Assembly (NCBI RefSeq): GCF_024166365.1
Contig: NC_064842.1
Span: 13,797,001-13,861,000, forward strand
Source of the DNA: Elephas maximus indicus
Taxonomy: Eukaryota; Chordata; Mammalia; Proboscidea; Elephantidae
Length of the DNA: 64,000 nt
Reading direction: 5' to 3'
Position 1 is the first letter of the stretch; every line of letters begins with the position of its first letter. This document shows positions 21,481 to 34,429 of this stretch, one piece after another. The notes under the pieces are model-generated. The model worked only from the letters and a program-made list of their open reading frames with translations, did no database searches and was not told where the DNA came from. The position numbers and the translations under genes are program-made.

Positions 21481-22574
21481 GCTTCAGCGGGCCAGACCCT
21501 CGGGGACAATCTCCACACAGCCAGCACACATAGGCGACACACCCCTCGGGAATCTCAGCTAACATAGTCATCCCAAGCAAGATAAGCAACTCTGGCCATA
21601 TTCTGGGGTGCTACTCTCTTCTATTTTTCTGAACCCCCCCCTCCCCTTCCCAGGCAGCTTCATTAACATTGGAATTCCCTGAGCCAGAGGGAGAACGGCT
21701 CCGGCTCCGCGGCTTTGCTTCCCCCCTCCCCTTTTTTTTTGGTCTTTTCCTAACCCATTCTTCTGGCCTGAGAGAAGCAACCACAAAAAACCCAGGGACC
21801 AAAAATCCTTCCCTAATTGGACTAAAAATACAGAACCAGCTCCAGCCAAGCATATATGATCCAAATCTCGGGCTTTCATCCTCACAGGGAACAAGGTGGC
21901 TGTTATAATGCAAAGGCAATTCTGATAGGGATCTGACTGCATTTTTTTTTAGCGGATTTACTGGAAAAACAAGTTTCCCAGGTCTGATATCTCTGCTTAT
22001 TCAACAGAGCCCTAACTGACCCACAACAGGGAACTGAGGGCTGAAGCTCCCCCCAGACCACCTAGACTCTTGCCTTAGGGGTCTAAGGAGGGTGACACCT
22101 ACCAATCAGCAGAGGTACTTGCATTGGGGGCCTAAGGTACAGCTGCAGAGCCCTCCCACCAAGGTGCTATAGGAATAGAGACACACCTACCTCACTGACA
22201 CTTGGGGGAAGCCTGTCAGCATCCTGCCCCCCCTGGAGTGTGAACCCCAGCTGCTAATACAATCTGGTGCACACAACTATCACCACTACTTCTCGAGATG
22301 GATAGGTGTTAGGGTGCAGCACACACTTGATGACCCAAAATCAGATTCTACTCAAGAATAGTGAATAGACTCAGGCATATATATCTGGCAACAGCCCAAA
22401 CCAGCTGGTAATAGGTCATAAGTAAGTCAAGGGCTACAACAAACAAGACAGCACAATCTAGTAGCCCATCCACATATACTGAAAGAAAACAAAACAAGAT
22501 AAGACTCAGTGAGCAAATATAGAATAAATCACTACTATAAAAAAAAAAAAGTCTTTTTTTTTTATATCTTAGTG

Positions 22575-23566
22575 ATGGCTCGGAGACAGCAGTCGATATC
22601 AAACCACATAAAGAAGCAGACCATGTCAGCTTCTACAACCCCGCAAACAAAAGAATCAAAGTCTTTCCCAAATGAAGATACAATCCTGGAATTATCAGAT
22701 ACAGAATTTAAAAAACTAATTTACAGAATGCTTCAAGACATCAGGGATGACCTCAGAAATGAAATAAGGCAAACTGCAGAAAAAGCCAAGGAACACACTG
22801 ATAAAACAGTTGAAGAACTCAAAAAGATTATTCAAGAACATAGTGGAAAAATTAATAAGTTGCAAGAATCCGTAGAGAGACAGCATGCAGAAATCCAAAA
22901 GATTAACAATAAAATTACAGAATTAAACAACACGATAGGAAGTCAGAGGAGCAGACTCGAGCAATTAGAATGCAGAGTGGGAAATCTGGAGGACCAGGGA
23001 ATTAACACCAACATAGCTGAAAAAAAAATCAAATAAAAGAATTAAAAAAAAATGAAGAAACCCTAAGAATCATGTGGGACTCTATCAAGAAGGATAACTT
23101 GCATGTGATTGGAGTCCCAGAACAGGGAGGGAGGACAGAAAACACAGAGAAAATAGTTGAAGATCTGCTGACAGAAAACTTCCCTGACATCATGAAAGAT
23201 GAAAGGATATCTATCCAAGATGCTCATCGAACCCCATTTAAGATTGATCCAAAAAGAAGAACACCAAAACATATTATCATCAAACTTGCCAAAACCAAAG
23301 ATAAAGAGAAAATTTTAAAAGCAGCCAGGGATAAAAGAAAGATCTCCTTCAAGGGAGAATCAATAAGAATAACTTCAGACTACTCAGCAGAAACCAAGCA
23401 GGCAAGAAGGCAATGGGATGACATATACAGAGCACTGAAGGAGAAAAACTGCCAGCCAAGGATCATACATCCAGCAAAACTCTCTCTGAAATATGAAGGC
23501 GAAATTAAGATATTTACAGATAAACACAAGCTTAGAGAATTTGCAAAAACCAAACCAAGGCTATAA
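22575..23566 (+). pseudogene. L1 ORF1 (RNA-binding protein), frameshifted
   Basis: ORF1p is the trimeric RNA-binding chaperone that coats L1 RNA. From ATG 22,575 the frame gives MARRQQSISN, then a coiled-coil with heptads (TVEELKKIIQEHSGKINKLQ, NKITELNNTIGSQRSRLEQL), and stops at 23,034-23,036. The RRM and C-terminal domain continue in another frame (MWDSIKKDNLHVIGVPEQGG ... HIIIKLAKTKDKEKILKAAR ... LREFAKTKPRL) to a stop at 23,564-23,566. The break lies in A-rich sequence between 23,020 and 23,072. Without the join no full ORF1 is made. Confidence 0.95.
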
Positions 23567-24056
23567 GAAATACTAAAGGAAATTGGTCAGAAAACCAATA
23601 ATATCAGATGCCAGCACAACACAAGGTCACAGAACAGAACAGCCTGATATCAACTCAAATAGGGAAATCACAAAAACAAATTAAGGTTAATTAAAAAAAA
23701 AAAAAAGCTCAAAACAGGGAATCACTGAAGTCAATATGTAAAAGATCACAATAATCAAAAAGAGGGACTAAATACAGGTGGCATAGAACTGCCACATGGA
23801 GAGGGATACAAGGTGATATAGGACAATACAAGTTAGGTTTTTACTTAGAAAAATAGGGGTAAATATTAAGGTAACCACAAAAAGGTATAACAACTCCATA
23901 ACTCAAAACAAAAGCCAAGAAAAACGTAACGACTCAGCAAACATAAAGTCAAATACTATGAAAATGAGGATATAACAATTTACAAAGAAAAAGTCTCAGC
24001 ACAAAAAGTAAGTGGAAAAATGAAACTGTCAACAACACACATAAAAAGGCATCAAA

Positions 24057-27000
24057 ATGACAACACTAAACACTTATCTATAATTACGCTGAATGTAAAT
24101 GGACTAAATGCACCAATAAAGACAGAGTCTCAGACTGGATAAAGAAACACGATCCGTCTATATGCTGCCTACAAGAGACACACCTTAGACTTAGAGACAA
24201 AAAACAAACTAAAACTCAAAGGATGGAAAAAAATATATCAAGCAAACAATAAGCAAAAAAAAAGAGGAGCAGCAATATTAATTTCTGACAAAATAGACTT
24301 TAAAGTTAAATCCACCACAAAGGATAAAGAAGGACACTACATAATGATAAAAGGGACAACTGATCAGGAAGATATAACCATATTAAATATTTACGCACCC
24401 AATGACAGGGCTGCAAGATACATAAATCAAATTTTAACAGAACTGAAAAGTGAGATAGACACCTCCACAATTATAGTAGGAGACTTCAACACACCACTTT
24501 CGGAGAAGGACAGGACATCCAGTAAGAAGCTCAATAGAGACACGGAAGACCTAATTACGACAATCAACCAACTTGACCTCACTGACTTATACTGAACTCT
24601 CCACCCAACTGCTACAAAGTATACTATTTTTTCTAGCTCACATGGAACATTCTCTAGAATAGACCACATATTAGGTCATAAAACAAACCTTTGCAGAATC
24701 CAAAAAAACACGAAATAGTACAAAGCATCTTCTCAGACCACAAGGCAATAAAAGTAGAAATCAATAACAGAAAAACTAGGGAAAAGAAATCAAATACTTG
24801 GAAACTGAACAATACCCTCCTGAAAAAAGACTGGGTTATAGAAGACATTAAGGAGGGAATAAGAAAATTCATAGAATGCAACGAGAATGAAAATACTTCC
24901 TATCAAAACTTCTGGGATACAGCAAAAGCAGTGCTCAGAGGTCAATTTATATCGATAAATGCACACATATGAAAAGAAGAAAGAGCCGAAAGCAGAGAAC
25001 TGTCCCTACAACTTGAACAAATAGAAAGTGAGCAACAGAAGAATCCATCAGGCACCAGAAGGAAACAAATAATAAAAATTTAGAGCTGAACTAAATGAAT
25101 TAGAGAACAGAAAAACAATTGAAAGAATTAACAAAGCCAAAAGCTGGTTCTTTGAAAAAATTAACAAAATTGATAAACCATTGGCTAGACTGACTAAAGA
25201 AATACAGGAAAGGAAACAAATAACCCGAATAAGAAATGAGAAGGACCACATCACAACAGACCCAACTGAAATTAAAAGAATCATATCAGATTATTATGAA
25301 AAAGTATACTCTAACAAATTTGAAAACCTAGAAGAAATGGATGAATTCCTGGAAGAACACTACCTACCTAAACTAACACAATCAGAAGTAGAACAACTAA
25401 ATAGACCCATAACAAAAAAAGAGATTGGAACGGTAATCAAAAAACTTCCCCCCAAAAAAAAGCCCTGGCCCGGATGGCTATACTGCAGAGTTCTACCAAA
25501 CTTTCAGAGAAGAGATAACACCACTACTACTAAAGGTATTTCAAAGCATAGAAAATGACGGAATACTACCCAACTCATTCTATGAAGCCACCATCTCTCT
25601 GATACCAAAACCAGGTAAAGACATCACAAAAAAAGAAAATTACAGACCTATATCCCTCATGAACATAGATGCAAAAATCCTCAACAAAATTCTAGCCAAG
25701 AGAATTCAACAACATATCAAAAAAATAATTCACCGCGACCAAGTGGGATTTATACTAGGTATGCAAGGCTGGTTTAACATTAGAAAAACCATTAATGTAA
25801 TCCACCATATAAATAAAACAAAAGACAAAAACCACATGGTCTTATCAATTGATGCAGAAAGGGCATTTGACAAAGTCCAACACCCATTTACGATAAAAAC
25901 TCTCACAAAAATAGGAATTGAAGGAAAATTCCTCAACATAATAAAGGGCATCTATGCAAAGCCAACAGCCAACATCACTCTAAATGGAGAGAGCCTGAAA
26001 GCATTTCCCTTGAGAACGGGAACCAGACAACGATGCCCTTTATTACCCAACGTTGTGCTAGAAGTCCTAGCCAGAGCAATTAGGCTAGACGAAGAAATAA
26101 AGGGCATCCAGATTGGCAAAGAGGAAGTAAAATTATCTCTATTTGCAGATGACATGATCTTATACACAGAAAACCCTAAGGAATCCTCCAGAAAACTACT
26201 GACAGTAATAGAAGAGTTTGGCAGAGTCTCAGGTTATAAGATAAACATACAAAAATCACTTGGATTCCTCTACATCAACAAAAAGAACATCGAAGAGGAA
26301 ATCACCAAATCAACACCATTCACAGTAGCCCCCAAGAAGATAAAATACTTAGGAATAAATCTTACCAAGGATGTAAAAGACCTATACAAAGAAAACTACA
26401 AAGCTCTACTACAAGAAATTCAAAAGGACATACTTAAGTGGAAAAACATACCTTGCTCATGGATAGGAAGACTTAACATAGTAAAAATGTCTATTCTACC
26501 AAAAGCCATCTATACATACAATGCACTTCCGATCCAAATTCCAATGTCATTTTTTAAGGTGATAGAGAAACAAATCACCGATTTCATATGGAAGGGAAAG
26601 AAGCCTCCGATAAGCAAAGCATTACTGAAAAAGAAGAAGAAAGTGGGAGGCCTCACTCTACCTGATTTCAGAACCTATTATACAGCCACAGTAGTCAAAA
26701 CAGCCTGGTACTGGTACAACAACAGACACATAGACCAGTGGAACAGAACTGAGAACCCAGATATAAATCCATCCACATATGAGCAGCTGATATTTGACAA
26801 AGGCCCAGTGTCAGTTAATTGGGGAAAAGATAGTCTTTTTAACAAATGGTGCTGGCATAACTGGATATCCATTTGCAAAAAAATGAAACAGGACCCACAC
26901 CTCACATCATGCACAAAAACTAACTCCAAGTGGATCAAAGACCTAAACATAAAGACTAAAACGATAAAGATCATGGAAGAAAAAATCGGGACAACCTTAG

Positions 27001-27860
27001 GAGCCCTAATACAAGGCATAAACAGAATACAAAATATTACTAAAAACAACGAAGAGAAACCAGGTAACTGGGAGCTCCTAAAAATCAAACACCTATGCTC
27101 ATCTAAAGACTTCACCAAAAGAGTAAAAAGACCACCTACAGACTGGGAAAGAATTTTCAGCTATGACATCTCTGACCAGCACCTGATCTCTAAAATCTGT
27201 ATGATTCTGTCAAAACTCAAACACAAAAAGACAAACAACCCAATCAAGAAGTAGGCAAAGGATATGAACACACACTTCACTAAAGAAGATATTCAGGCAG
27301 CTAAGAGATACATGAAAAAATGCTCTCGATCATTAGCCATTAGAGAAATGCAAATTAAAACTACGATGAGACTCCATCTCACTCCAACAAGGCTGGCATT
27401 AATCCAAAAAACACAAAATAATAAATGTTGGAGAGGCTGCGGAGAGATTGGAACTCTTATACACTGCTGGTGGGAATGTAAAATAGTACAACCACTTTGG
27501 AAATCTATCTGGCGTTACCTTAAACAGTTAGAAATAGAACTACAATACAACCCAGGAATCCCACTCCTCGGAATATACCCTAGAGAAATAAGAGTCTTCA
27601 CACGAAGAGATATATGCACACCCATGTTTATTGCAGCTCTGTTTACAATAGCAAAAAGCTGGAAGCAACCAAGGTGTCCATCAACGGATGAATGGGTAAA
27701 TAAATTGTGGTATATTCACACAGTGGAATACTACGCATTGATAAAGAACAGTGAGGAATCTGTGAAACATTTCATAACATGGAGGAATCTGGAAGGCATT
27801 ATGCTGAGCGAAATTAGTCAGAGGCAAAAGGACAAATATTGTATAAGACCACTATTATAA
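24057..27860 (+). pseudogene. L1 ORF2 (endonuclease / reverse transcriptase), disabled
   Basis: ORF2p nicks DNA and reverse-transcribes L1 RNA at the target. Visible parts are endonuclease motifs NVNGLNAPIK (24,091 region), NIYAPN, GDFNTPLS and RIDHILG, then RT with [23 protein letters not shown] and the catalytic FADD at 26,142-26,153. The C-terminal cysteine region [19 protein letters not shown] is also present. Lesions: a frameshift just after MTTLN near 24,072, TGA 24,593-24,595 (arginine CGA decay likely), TGA 24,971 region, a frameshift in an A-run near 25,460, and TAG 27,252-27,254 where L1s usually have Trp. The frame from 25,659 to 27,860 is otherwise continuous. Confidence 0.95.
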
Positions 27861-27912
27861 GATCTTGAGAAACAGTATAAACTGAGAAGAACACATACTT
27901 TTGTGGTTACAA

Positions 27913-27941
27913 GGGGGGGAGGGAGGGAGGGTGGGAGAGGG
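27913..27941 (+). other. G-rich tract in L1 3' UTR (quadruplex-type)
   Basis: A run of seven G is followed by four more G3 blocks separated by single A or T bases, enough for an intramolecular G-quadruplex. Polypurine G tracts are a usual feature of L1 3' UTRs. On the NVL transcript the complementary C-rich strand is present. Confidence 0.8.
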
Positions 27942-29159
27942 TTTTTTACTGATTAATTAGTAGATAATAACTGCTTTAGGTGAAGGGAAGGACAATACTC
28001 AATACATGGAAGGGCAGCTCAACTGGACTGGACCAAAAGCAAAGAAGTTTCCGGGATAAACTGAAGGCTTCAAAGGTCAGCGGAGCAATGGCGGGGGTTT
28101 GGGGACCATGGTTTAAGGGGACTTCTAAGTCAATTGGCAAAATAATTCTATTATGAAAACATTCTGCATCCCACTGTGAAATGTGGCGTCTGGGGTCTTA
28201 AATGCTAACAAGCGGCCATCTAAGATGCATCAATTGGTCTCAACCCACCTGGATCAAAGGAGAATGAAGAACACCAAGGTCAAACGATAACTAAGAGCCC
28301 AAGAGACAGAAAGGGCCACATGAACCAGAGACCTACATCATCCTGAGACCAGAAGAACTAGTTGGTGCCCGGCCACAATCGATGACTGCCCTGACAGGGA
28401 GCACAATAGAGAACCCCTGAGGGAGCAGGAGATCAGTGGGATGCAGACCCCAAATTCTCATAAAAAGACCAGGCTTAATGGTCTGACTGAGACTAGAGGA
28501 ATCCTGGCGGTCATGGTCCCCAAACCTTCTGTTGGCACAGGACAGGAACCATTTCCGAAGACAACTCATCAGACATGAAAGGGACTGGACAGTGGGTAGG
28601 AAAGAAATGCTGATGAAGAGTCAGCTAATTATATCAGGTGGACACTTGAGACTGTGTTGGCATCTCCTGTCTGGAGCGGGGATGGGAGGATAGAGTGAGT
28701 TGGAAGCTGGCAAAATTGTCACGAAAGGAGAGACTGGAAGGGCTGACTCATCAGGGGGAGAGCAAGTGGGAGTCGGAGTAAGGTGTATATAAACTTATAT
28801 GTGACAGTCTGACTTGATTTGTAAACGTTCACTTGAAGCTCAATAAAAGTTAATAAAAAAAAAAAAGATTAAAGTAGAGCTGCTAAAATAATTCTGAACA
28901 ATACCGAATGGCCTCAGTACTGTTTCCTGACTAGACAGGGAAAAGTCAGGTAAACAAGATTGTCTTGTACCACTGAAAAGAACAGCCAACCAGTCTAACC
29001 ACAATGGTCTCTAACTTCCAGCACTATGGAAGTAAGGTTTGCAGGAAGACATGAATAAGTGGAGAGTTTAAAGAGATTTACAGAATTGCAAGCTAAACTG
29101 ACGGAGATTAGCAATGATATGTTCTTTCATATGTATAATTGTTCCGACTTTTAAAAAGT

Positions 29160-29490
29160 GAGTTAACTTTGAGCCAGCCGTTCCAGTCCTAGGTACAGAC
29201 TCAAAGAACTCAAAAACAGTGACTCCAACAGACACTTACACACCAAGGCTCGCTGCAGCACTATGCACAACAGCCAAGAGGTGGAAAAAACCTAAATGCC
29301 CATCAACTGACGAATGATAAATAAAATGCGGCACATACACACAACGGAGTTTCTGTTTGGAGTGATGAGACATTTTTGGAAATAGACAGTGGTGATGGTT
29401 GTGCAAAAGGTAAATATAACTAATGTCACTGAATTGTGCACTTAAAAATGGTTAAAATGGCAAATTCTTTGTTACATAAAACATAAAATT
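29160..29490 (+). repeat. Old L1 fragment (ORF2 end and 3' end)
   Basis: The segment contains agcactatgcacaacagcca, cctaaatgcccatcaactga (the ORF2 C-terminal PSTDEW-type region) and ends with gaattgtgcacttaaaaatg. It is decayed. The 28,880-29,159 stretch before it is unassigned intron. Confidence 0.7.
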
Positions 29491-29720
29491 TTTTAAGTGA
29501 GTTAAATACCATAATGCTTTATTCTGATGACAATCCTGTGATAGATAAAAGCAGAACAGATGTTAACTGTAGTAAATCAGAAAACTGAGGCAGAGAGAAC
29601 ACATATTCCATTCAAAATAGAAAACCATTTCTTGGAATGTTTTTAAAGTTTACCCCTGGTTTGGAAGATGTCCTTTTTTTTAAAAAAAACAAAACAAACA
29701 AACCTCTTTATATTTACTTT

Positions 29721-29885
29721 GGAGCCCTGCAGGCGCAGTGGTTAAGAGGTCGGCTGCTAACCAAAAGGTCGGCAGTTTGAATCCACCAGCTGCTCCTTGG
29801 AAACACTATGAGGCAGTTCTACTCTGTCCTATAGGATCGCTACGAGTCACAATCAACTCGACCACAATGGGTTTGGTTTGGTTTA
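29721..29885 (+). mobile_element. tRNA-derived elephant SINE
   Basis: The head agccctgcaggcgcagtggt, the box-B-like cggcagtttgaatccaccag, and the tail gctacgagtcacaatcaact are present, ending in a GTTTGG-rich tail. It is one of the better preserved heads. The flanks tttatatttac and tttatacttgt may be an eroded target duplication. Confidence 0.92.
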
Positions 29886-30083
29886 TACTTGTTTCAGTGA
29901 TCTTTCAAGTGTCCCTCAGTTTTAAAGGGGAACATAAAATAGGTATTAGTGAAATGCTGAATTCACTCCAAAATAGGATAAAAGGGTCTCTATTTCTCAA
30001 CACTACTTTTAATGATACACAGTAAACACGTCTTAAGCGTGCTTTCTTCATAACTAGATTAAAGCAGTCCCTCCTTTATAGTT

Positions 30084-30340
30084 AAAAAACCTTTATTATA
30101 AAAACAATATTATAAAAATATCAGAAAATACAGAGAAGCAGAAAATAAAAAAGAATCCTTAATTCCCAGAGGTAACTTTTGTTACTGTCTTGGTCTTGCA
30201 GACCTTTTGTATTACTTAAAAATATTTATTTCTTTTTGAATAAGCAATACATTCATTCACATGGCTCAAAATTCAAATAGGATAAAAGGTCAAGTTTCTC
30301 TCACACCTCTGTCCTCTAGCCACCCAACTCCCCTCCCCAC
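30084..30340. repeat. Probable old LINE 3' fragments
   Basis: AT-rich sequence with attattataaaaacaatatt-type and ggctcaaaattcaaatagga segments, resembling old L1 3' ends. Family and orientation are uncertain. Confidence 0.35.
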
Positions 30341-30383
30341 AAGCAACTATTATTATTAGTTTCATGAGTGCCTTTAAGGGCGG

Positions 30384-30859
30384 TGTGATGGTTAAGGTTA
30401 TGTGTCAACTTGTCTAGGCCGTGATTCTCAGTGGTTTGGCAGATATTATGTAATCATCCTCCATTTTGTGATCTGATGTGAGCAGCCAATCAGTTGGAAG
30501 GGGGGTTTCTTTGGGGGTGTGGCCTACAACCAACGTATATGGATGTTCTAGCAAAGGTCACTCTTTCTCAATCCTGTACTTGCCTTCAGCCAGCCACCTG
30601 ACCTGCAGATTTTAGATTCGTCAGCTACGGCAAGCCCATGAGCCAGCAGCCTGCCACCTGATCTGCAGATTTTGGGTTCGTCAGCCCCTGCAACCACATA
30701 AGTCAGGAGAAGCCCCTGGCCAGTGGCCTGACCCATGGACTTGGGACTTGCCAGCCTCCACGCTGTATGAGCCATGTCCCTGAAATAAATCTCTCTCTCT
30801 TATTTATATATATACTTTAATGGTTTTGCTCCTCTAGAAAACCCAGCCTAAAATAGGCA
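30384..30859 (+). mobile_element. ERV/MaLR-type solo LTR
   Basis: It begins tgtgatggttaaggttatgt and ends with tctagaaaacccagcctaaa and ggca, so the ends are TG...CA. A polyadenylation hexamer followed by a CT-run (gaaataaatctctctctctt) marks the R region. An internal direct repeat (gcagattttagattcgtcag / gcagattttgggttcgtcag) is visible. No internal retroviral genes are attached. Confidence 0.7.
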
Positions 30860-31140
30860 GTTAATATGCCACCCAAGGAAAGTAGTCATTTTATCTTGGT
30901 GTTATGCCTTATTTTTCAAAGATCAAATGGTAATCATTAGCTTGGTCATCTGCTTTATTATTTATTCAAAATTCATACTCCGCCTGTTTCCAAAAGAGAA
31001 GTCCCTCATTCACTAGGCTGCTTTCCAGAAATCAATTATTTAAAGTTAAAGACTTATGACTGCTAAACTTATTTAAAATAATATACTAGAATAAATAGCA
31101 ACACTAGAACAGACATGTAACCTTGCAACAGATGTAACCG

Positions 31141-31163
31141 AAAAAAAAAAAAAAAAAAAAAAA
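31141..31163 (+). repeat. Poly(A) run
   Basis: Twenty-three A with no recognisable retroelement on its 5' side. The surroundings 30,860-31,640 are unassigned AT-rich intron. Confidence 0.8.
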
Positions 31164-31666
31164 CCGAAGAGGATAAAAAAAGTCTACCACATCTGGAATT
31201 GAAAGTTCAGGTGTATTTTAAAAAAAATCAGTCATATCGCCTTTGTCACGTGGTTGATACCTTCTAAGTAAAAGCAACTTACAAATCATTTTCTAACATG
31301 AACAGAATTAGCGATCAGGTTAATATGTTCTCCATGTGTACATGTATAGTAGTGTTTATCATACAACTCTTTTACTTGCTCAAGAAGATTAGGAACCATG
31401 CCTTCTTTGATTTTTTTTTAATATTGTGAGTCTAGCACAGTGCCTGGCATATATACAGTACGTACGTGATAAATGTCTGTGGATGGACAGAAGGAAGGGA
31501 TCTTAGGCAATCCATTAATACACAGCTAGAATCAGAGGAGACTCTGACTTGGGAAGTTTTTCTTTCATAAATGTTAATGTGAAAAAAAAAATCAGGCCTA
31601 TGGATGGACCATATAACCACGAGTATGAAGAAGAGGACTGAAATGCTTATGGCCAGTGGGTGTGAT

Positions 31667-31829
31667 GATTAAAGAACACCCATGCCATCGAGTCGATTCC
31701 AACTCATAGAGACGCTATAGGACAGAGTAGAACTGCCCCACAGGGTTTCCACAGAGCGGCTGGTGGATTTGAACTGCTGACCTTTTGATTAGCAGCCATA
31801 GCTCTTAACCACTGCACCACTAGGGCTCC
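31667..31829 (-). mobile_element. tRNA-derived SINE with 18-bp target duplication
   Basis: The plus strand shows the tail catcgagtcgattccaactc and the head cttaaccactgcaccactag. Direct repeats atggccagtgggtgtgat (31,649-31,666) and atggctagtgggtgtgat (31,830-31,847) match at 17 of 18 positions. Confidence 0.95.
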
Positions 31830-32045
31830 ATGGCTAGTGGGTGTGATAGCACTAACGAGTTAGTAAAACAGAACAGCTTCTATGGTGTGGCTTTAATAAA
31901 AAAAGAATTTTAATTTATGTTTGAGTAAGGTTTTCTTCATGGCAGTAGAACAGTGCCACAGTAGGCAGAGCTAAAAAGATGATGATTATTTGAGACTAAA
32001 TATCTAGGAAAATTAATCCCGATATTTACCAATAGCTACTTTAGC

Positions 32046-32203
32046 CTGTGATGTAACCTGTGGAGTAGTGGTTAAGTTCTATGGCTGCTAACCAAAGGTC
32101 TGGCAGTTCGAATCCACCAGGTGCTCCTTGGAAACTCTGTGGGGCAGTTCTACTCTGCCCTATAGGGTCACTATGAGTCGGAATCGACTTGACAGCATTG
32201 GTT
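32046..32203 (+). mobile_element. tRNA-derived SINE with target duplication
   Basis: The body contains ctatggctgctaaccaaagg, a good B box (cagttcgaatcc) and the tail ctatgagtcggaatcgactt. Tactttagc is repeated at 32,037-32,045 and 32,204-32,212. Confidence 0.94.
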
Positions 32204-33192
32204 TACTTTAGCTTTAGGTCTCTGGTGAGCAGTTAATATTGAAAAACCAGACTAGCAAAATAAGTCACACTTCACTGGCCTGTGAAGTGACACATTTTAG
32301 GCAAGAGAACTTGGCTCCACTGAGGGGAGCAAAAGGATGACACAGCTGAGACAAACATCTCTGAATTCTGGGAGCCACATGGCAAAAAGAGTCTGATCTT
32401 AATTTACTGGGGTTATCTGTCGAAACAAACTGTCAAGTCTATTATAAACTCTTTCTTTGGATCACAACAGGACACTGACTCTTGCTAGAAGTTGAGACAG
32501 GGCAGGGGTCTGCAGAGAGCCCAACAGCTTCGGAACAACCGATCGGGAGTGGCAGTGAATAAGCACACGTAGGAGCTAAGGGAATGTCTGTTCTTTGTCC
32601 TCACTTCCTATCCTGGACCAGAGTTACCAAGGGTTTACTGGATCAAGTGACAAATCTCTGCATTTGATCTCTAAACCAGATCAGATCGTACATTAGCAGA
32701 TTGCTGGACACCGGAATTCACTCTACATGCTGCTACTGTCCAACCCAAAATTAAGAATCAAGTGGCATCAGGGAGGAAATGTGTCCAAGGAAAGAGAAAG
32801 AACCAGTTAGTACGACAGGTTTACCTGAGCTAAGAACACAATGGACACGTCAGAACTACGAGGACCAGCTCTGCAGGCTCTGGGACAGGACTTCCACACT
32901 TCTTTTTTTCCCCTTCTCATTCTTGTTTCCCCTCTTTTCAGACATTTCACGATCATTTATTTAATGATAACATACTTCAAGGTGACTGCTATTCCTACAA
33001 GTATGTTAAAAAGACTGACAAGCAACAACTGTTCCTATTTAGTGATTCCCTTTTAATGTGGAAGACTCAAAACCTCAACTCTGCCACTAACAAGTCAATT
33101 AACTTGGGTACCAGTGTCTACGTCCAGTTCTTTCATTCTAGGGTTTGAATCTGAAGTCATGAACTACACCACATAAATCTATGTCCCTTAGA

Positions 33193-33391
33193 GGAACCCT
33201 GGTGGCGCAGTAGTTAAGTGATCAACTGCTAATCAAAAGATTGGTAGTTCAAACTCACCAACAACTCTGCAGAAGAAAAGACCAGGCGATCTGCTTCTGT
33301 AAAGATTACAGCCTAGGAAACCCTATGGGGCAGTTCTACTCTGTACTATAGGGTAGCCAGGAGTTGGAATGAACTCAATGGCATACAACAT
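33193..33391 (+). mobile_element. tRNA-derived SINE, longer variant, with target duplication
   Basis: The head gaaccctggtggcgcagtag is followed by gcttctgtaaagattacagc and a tail near ggagttggaatgaactcaat. The flanking repeat tgtcccttaga is at 33,182-33,192 and 33,392-33,402. Confidence 0.94.
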
Positions 33392-33529
33392 TGTCCCTTA
33401 GATGCAGCCTTGCCAGAGTACCTGTGCTCTGGATTTCCCTGTTACATGAACCAATGAATTGTCTTTTTTTTCCCCACTTGCACTAGTTTCAGTTGGATTT
33501 CTATCATTTACAAACAAAAGAGTCCTCAA

Positions 33530-33875
33530 ACCTTAAACCAAAATTATCCCCCGAAGTCATCTTTATACCAAACAATTGTTCAGTTTGTGAACAACGTGTG
33601 CTTTGAGCATTGTGCTCTTCTAAGGAACTGTCTATATGGGATGAAACTGACAACAGCAACAGGAAAGGTTAGATGAGAAACTTAGGAGGCAGTGAGTTTA
33701 TGTTAACAGTGGAGGAATAATTAGGAAAAGAATAGCAAGAATCTAAGAATGTAACAGAAGAACTGAAAGAATTGAGGAATGTAATCAATGTCACTGAATT
33801 GTACATGTAGGAATTGCTGAATTCATAAATGTTTTGCGGGGTATGTTTTCACCACAAACAAACAAATATATTTAC
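33530..33875 (+). repeat. Old L1 3' UTR fragment
   Basis: It shares the order of motifs with 50,800-51,190: taaaccaaaattatcccccg, tgagcattgtgctcttctaa, gagtttatgttaacagtgga, and tcactgaattgtacatgtag. Both are copies of the same older elephant L1 tail. Confidence 0.75.
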
Positions 33876-34429
33876 CACACACGCACACACAAAGGTGCAA
33901 ACAGGTTGAGATTTAAGTATCACAACAAATTCTAAGTCTTTTGGTTTGATTTTTGAAATAGATTCTATTTGATCATGCCAATTTCTCAAATCTCAATCAG
34001 AAGGAAGATGTTTTACAGCACAGCCATGAACTGTGGAAGATTAGAAACCAAACCAGAACTAGAAAGAAATGAACTGTGCTCCAAATAAACATAATATGCA
34101 CTGGTTTCAAATTTACATTTTTTTTTTTACCAACAGGTGAATGGATAAGCAAAAGAGTAAGCAAAGGTGAGGTCTTCTCTTGATAAAATGAAGATTTAAT
34201 TTTTAATACTGGGTTAACTGCAAGGATGAAAACATGACCAAATTTAGGAATTAGGTCAAGCAGTTTTCAAACTCTGAGTGACACATTTGTACTCATCTGT
34301 TATGAAATGACGTGGAGGCTTTTCAAACAAGAATATGGAAGTGATCTTTTTAGAGGTAAAAAAAAAAAAAAAAAGAGTGACAAGTGAGGGGTAGCCAAGG
34401 TCAATATTTAAAAATCAGTTAAACTATAT

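Larger units (their letters stand above)
20785..28867 (+). mobile_element. Full-length but inactive L1 (8.1 kb) in the last NVL intron
   Basis: The element starts with attggggccaagatggctga, the classic L1 5' end, and ends in an AATAAA (28,842-28,847) plus poly(A). A perfect 12-bp target duplication attaaagtagag brackets it (20,773-20,784 and 28,868-28,879), which fixes its limits. Order: long 5' UTR with tandem monomers, ORF1 (22,575-23,566), a ~490-base spacer, ORF2 (24,057-27,860), and a ~1-kb 3' UTR. It lies antisense to NVL. Both ORFs carry frameshifts or stops, so it cannot move itself. Completeness plus few indels indicates a fairly recent, lineage-specific insertion. Confidence 0.97.

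Noticed and set aside
20866-21919. Overlapping long frames on both strands
   Set aside because: They lie over the GC-rich tandem monomers and leader of the L1 5' UTR. Proline/arginine-rich composition on both strands is the signature of CpG-rich repeats, not proteins.
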